Shown piece by piece: positions 6,527 through 8,205 of a stretch of DNA of 8,205 bases. Source of the stretch: Clostridia bacterium. Lineage in GTDB: Bacteria; Bacillota; Clostridia; Oscillospirales; CAG-272. Location of the stretch: positions 1-8,205 of the forward strand of contig JAGAUC010000141.1 of NCBI GenBank assembly GCA_017621015.1, read 5' to 3'. Position numbers and translations under genes: made by a program. The notes under the pieces were generated by a model. That model was not told where the DNA came from. It did not search any database and worked only from the letters and a program-made list of their open reading frames with translations. Numbering within the stretch: the stretch's first letter is position 1; every line of letters starts with the position of its first letter.

Positions 6527-7882
6527 TCACTTTACTTTCGAGGCCTCAGCCGCCTCTTTGGCACGCTGCCGCTCGGCGCGGATGATGCCCTTGGCTACAC
6601 GAATGTGTTGCACGATATGAATGTTACCGGGGCAATTGTACGAGCAGGTACCGCACTCGACACAGCTGAGCACATTCATCTTCTCCGCTTCCTCATACAT
6701 CTTGTTGGACGTATAGAGCGCAAGATAATTGGGCATCAGATGCATCGGGCAGTTCTTGACACAGCGTCCGCAGCGGATACACGCCTCCTCGGGATGCGCC
6801 TGGTTTTCGTCAAACTCCGCAGAAAAGACCAGAATGGCCGACGTGCCCTTGGTGACCGCACCGTTAGCATCCCACTGAGCAAAGCCCATCATCGGACCGC
6901 CGTTGACGATCTTCTTGGGCACCTTGACAAGGCCGCCGCACGCGCGGATGAGATCCATATAGCTCGTGCCAATGTGCACCAGCAGGTTCTTGGGGGTACG
7001 GAGACAGTCTCCGTCCACCGTAACGATACGCTTGACCAGCGGTGTGCCGTCGTAAAACGCCACCGCAACCGCCGCACTTGTCTCGGCGTTGAAAATGACG
7101 CAGCCAATGTCGGCGGGAAGCTTGCCTGCGGGAAGCTCCTTCCCCAGAAGCGCATACATGATCTGACGCTCGTCACCCTGCGGATACTTGGTCTTCATCA
7201 CCGCCACCTCAAAGGGCATACCCGTCTCGGCAATGGTCTTCTCAAGTGCCTCGATGGCGTCGGGCTTGTTGTCCTCAACGGCAAGAATGCCCGAGGAAAG
7301 TCCCAGCGCGTGGCGCAGAATGTTGGCACCGTACACCACCTCATCGGGACGCTCCAGCATCAGGCGGTGATTGGCTGTAATAAAGGGCTCACACTCGGCA
7401 CAGTTGATGATCAGCGTGTCCACCTTGCCGATGGCACCCGCAATCTTGGCATACGTGGGGAAGGTGGCACCGCCCATGCCCGAAATACCGGCAAGACGTG
7501 TCATCTCCACAATTTCCTCTGCCGTGGTTTCCTCCAGCTTTTTCGGCCAGGGCTTGATATCGGCACAGGGCGTGTACTCACCGTCGTTTTCGATAATGAC
7601 CGTCTCAATGACTACACCCTGCGCGTTTTTGATGGGATCGATGGCAACCACCTTGCCCGACACGCTGGAATGCACCGGACAACCAAGTCCCGACTCCACA
7701 ACGCCGACAGTCTGACCGTATGTAACCGTGTCTCCCACTGCCACGACCGGCTTACAGTGTGCACCGATGTGCTGCGACATGGGAATATAGACCTTTGCCG
7801 GCGCGGACATCTTTTCGATGCTGCAGCCGCGGGTATTTTTGTACTCCTCAACGTGCGCGCCGCCTTTGAACGTATATTTCAA
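6527..7882 (-). CDS. rnfC: Rnf complex NADH-interacting subunit RnfC, TTG start
   Basis: Peripheral cytoplasmic subunit (451 residues) where electrons meet NAD+/NADH. Domains in order are the N-terminal FKGGAHVEEYK segment (5-15), a biotinyl-lipoyl-like region (about 30-85), the glycine-rich nucleotide/FMN-binding stretch GISGMGGATFPTYAK (132-146), LIINCAECEP (158-167), KYPQGDERQ (232-240) and a SLBB-like part. Two [4Fe-4S] motifs follow, C368-x2-C371-x2-C374-x3-C378-P and C407-x2-C410-x2-C413-x3-C417-P. The family often has Gly or Ala where Cys161 stands. The start is TTG at 7882. An in-frame TAG lies two codons upstream, the next in-frame ATG (codon 25) would delete the conserved N-terminus, and AGAGG lies 6 nt before the TTG. 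It is the first gene of the operon. Confidence 0.95.
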   Translation of the reverse strand: MKYTFKGGAHVEEYKNTRGCSIEKMSAPAKVYIPMSQHIGAHCKPVVAVGDTVTYGQTVGVVESGLGCPVHSSVSGKVVAIDPIKNAQGVVIETVIIENDGEYTPCADIKPWPKKLEETTAEEIVEMTRLAGISGMGGATFPTYAKIAGAIGKVDTLIINCAECEPFITANHRLMLERPDEVVYGANILRHALGLSSGILAVEDNKPDAIEALEKTIAETGMPFEVAVMKTKYPQGDERQIMYALLGKELPAGKLPADIGCVIFNAETSAAVAVAFYDGTPLVKRIVTVDGDCLRTPKNLLVHIGTSYMDLIRACGGLVKVPKKIVNGGPMMGFAQWDANGAVTKGTSAILVFSAEFDENQAHPEEACIRCGRCVKNCPMHLMPNYLALYTSNKMYEEAEKMNVLSCVECGTCSYNCPGNIHIVQHIRVAKGIIRAERQRAKEAAEASKVK

Positions 7883-7962
7883 AGTCTACCTCTTTCCTGA
7901 GCCGTCCTTTGGGAGGCCCAAAATTCAATTTTGCGAAAAAACAGGAATTTCGCCTAATAATT
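7883..7962 (-). promoter_or_regulatory. Structured 5' leader of the rnf operon
   Basis: This is the predicted untranslated leader from the inferred start near 7962 to the TTG at 7882. It can form hairpin GCGAAA/TTTCGC (7953-7948 with 7938-7933, 9-nt loop). It can also form a perfect 6-bp hairpin TTTGGG/CCCAAA (7922-7917 with 7913-7908, loop CCT). An AT-rich inverted repeat (7919-7933) overlaps both stems, so the pairings compete. No T-run follows any stem, so no attenuator is evident. I do not recognise a known riboswitch class. The ribosome binding site AGAGG sits just before the start codon. Confidence 0.5.
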
Positions 7963-7968
7963 CAATTT

Positions 7969-7997
7969 ATTATACCATAATCCTATGTTTTTTTCAA
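7969..7997 (-). promoter_or_regulatory. Sigma-A promoter of the rnf operon (extended -10)
   Basis: On the - strand, TTGAAA (7997-7992) serves as -35 and TATAAT (7974-7969) is a perfect -10, with a 17-nt spacer. A TG one base upstream of the -10 makes it an extended -10 promoter. Transcription should start near 7962. This is the only good promoter seen for the six rnf genes. Confidence 0.9.
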
Positions 7998-8009
7998 GAA
8001 AAAATGGTT

Positions 8010-8031
8010 GCCGCTTTTTCAAAAAGTCGGC
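8010..8031. repeat. Imperfect inverted repeat just upstream of the rnfC -35 box
   Basis: GCCGCTTTTT (8010-8019) and AAAAAGTCGGC (8021-8031) are reverse complements apart from one extra T (8027), around a single C. It lies 13 nt upstream of the rnfC -35 box, where an activator or repressor could bind. A second short palindrome, AAAATG/CATTTT (8032-8045, 2-nt centre), follows directly. No regulator can be named, and the AT-rich setting makes chance repeats common. Confidence 0.35.
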
Positions 8032-8066
8032 AAAATGTCCATTTTCGTGTTAAAAAAAGCAAAAAG

Positions 8067-8084
8067 TTGTTTGTTTTTTAACAA
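8067..8084. promoter_or_regulatory. Candidate Rex-like redox operator in the rnfC/tRNA gap
   Basis: TTGTTTGTTTTTTAACAA matches the clostridial Rex consensus TTGTTAA-N4-TTAACAA at 12 of 14 defined positions, with one half-site perfect. Rex senses NADH/NAD+ and is known to control fermentation and redox genes in Firmicutes, so an Rnf target would make sense. The site lies about 70 nt upstream of the rnfC -35 rather than over the promoter, and T/A-rich sequence is abundant here. This is a weak prediction. Confidence 0.3.
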
Positions 8085-8102
8085 AGCGAAGGGGAGGCAA
8101 AC

Positions 8103-8128
8103 AAAAAAGTAAAAAAGTGTGAAAAAAA
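8103..8128 (+). promoter_or_regulatory. A-tract UP-element-like region upstream of the tRNA promoter
   Basis: Three runs of A (8103-8108, 8111-8116, 8122-8128) lie just upstream of the -35 box at 8132, roughly -40 to -65 relative to the expected start. That is where UP elements of strong stable-RNA promoters contact the RNA polymerase alpha subunits. The position and composition are visible; the function is inference. Confidence 0.4.
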
Positions 8129-8131
8129 CTC

Positions 8132-8160
8132 TTGACAACAAATAAACTTTGTGATATAAT
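8132..8160 (+). promoter_or_regulatory. Consensus sigma-A promoter of the tRNA gene
   Basis: A perfect TTGACA (8132-8137), a 17-nt spacer and a perfect TATAAT (8155-8160), with TG one base before the -10. Transcription should begin around 8167, about a dozen nt before the mature tRNA 5' end. Both boxes are exact consensus, as expected for a stable RNA gene. Confidence 0.93.
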
Positions 8161-8178
8161 ATCGGAGCGTTCAAAAAT

Positions 8179-8205
8179 GGCGGGATAGCTCAGTTGGCTA
8201 GAGCA
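8179..8205 (+). tRNA. tRNA gene, 5' part only (cut by window end)
   Basis: The 5' acceptor strand GGCGGGA (8179-8185), T8 and A9, D-stem GCTC (8188-8191), D-loop AGTTGGCTA, D-stem GAGC (8201-8204) and A26 match the tRNA 5' half exactly. The anticodon lies beyond the window, so the amino acid cannot be assigned. The 5' sequence would fit an elongator Met tRNA among others. Confidence 0.9.

Noticed and set aside
6998..7014. ACGGAGAC/GTCTCCGT inverted repeat in rnfC
   Set aside because: The 1-nt spacer leaves little room for a loop, it lies mid-gene, and one such 8-nt repeat can easily occur by chance in 8 kb.
6605..7900. Long open frame (431 codons) on the + strand opposite rnfC
   Set aside because: It is a frame shadow of rnfC, which has intact Fe-S motifs and family-wide similarity. 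The antisense translation shows no recognisable domain and has no promoter or ribosome binding site.
7818..8081. 87-codon + strand frame running from inside rnfC into the intergenic gap
   Set aside because: It overlaps rnfC, its promoter and AT-rich spacer, and has no ribosome binding site or meaningful protein character.
8089..8120. AAGGGGAGG ribosome-binding-like sequence in the intergenic gap
   Set aside because: No start codon lies at usable spacing. The first GTG (8118) is about 20 nt away and is followed at once by TGA.
8149..8154. TTGTGA half-site inside the tRNA promoter spacer as a Rex site
   Set aside because: No matching TCACAA half lies at the right distance, and a single hexamer is not evidence.

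Overview
The window looks like chromosome of an anaerobic, Gram-positive member of the Clostridia, probably a gut or rumen type lineage. I infer this from the rnfCDGEAB gene order, the strong AAGGAGG-type ribosome binding sites, the sigma-A promoters in AT-rich gaps, and lipoproteins with FASC lipoboxes. Coding DNA is moderately GC-rich and the gaps are AT-rich. I see no mobile element, CRISPR array, phage gene or integration scar.

Layout. Positions 1-2266 (+) carry a polar amino acid ABC importer in the order binding lipoprotein (5' end cut by the window edge), permease, ATPase. A strong bidirectional terminator (2272-2307) separates it from a convergent small lipoprotein gene (2316-2711, -), which has its own near-perfect promoter. 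Positions 2812-7882 (-) hold a complete six-gene Rnf operon, read rnfC-rnfD-rnfG-rnfE-rnfA-rnfB. It has a consensus extended -10 promoter, a structured leader of about 80 nt, and a terminator after rnfB. At the right edge a tRNA gene (+) begins behind a consensus promoter and is cut off by the window end.

How the genes work together. Rnf is a membrane ferredoxin:NAD+ oxidoreductase that couples electron transfer to Na+ or H+ export. RnfB takes electrons from ferredoxin, RnfA/RnfE/RnfD/RnfG carry them through the membrane by Fe-S and covalently bound flavin, and RnfC meets NAD(H). All six subunits are present and full length, and adjacent genes are separated by at most 13 nt or overlap. The amino acid importer is a separate, convergent unit. 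Nothing shows that it is functionally tied to Rnf.

I see no clearly undescribed system. The points most worth checking are a perfect 22-nt palindrome inside the permease gene, an atypical flavin-attachment motif in RnfD, a TTG start and structured leader for rnfC, and a Rex-like operator in the rnfC/tRNA gap.
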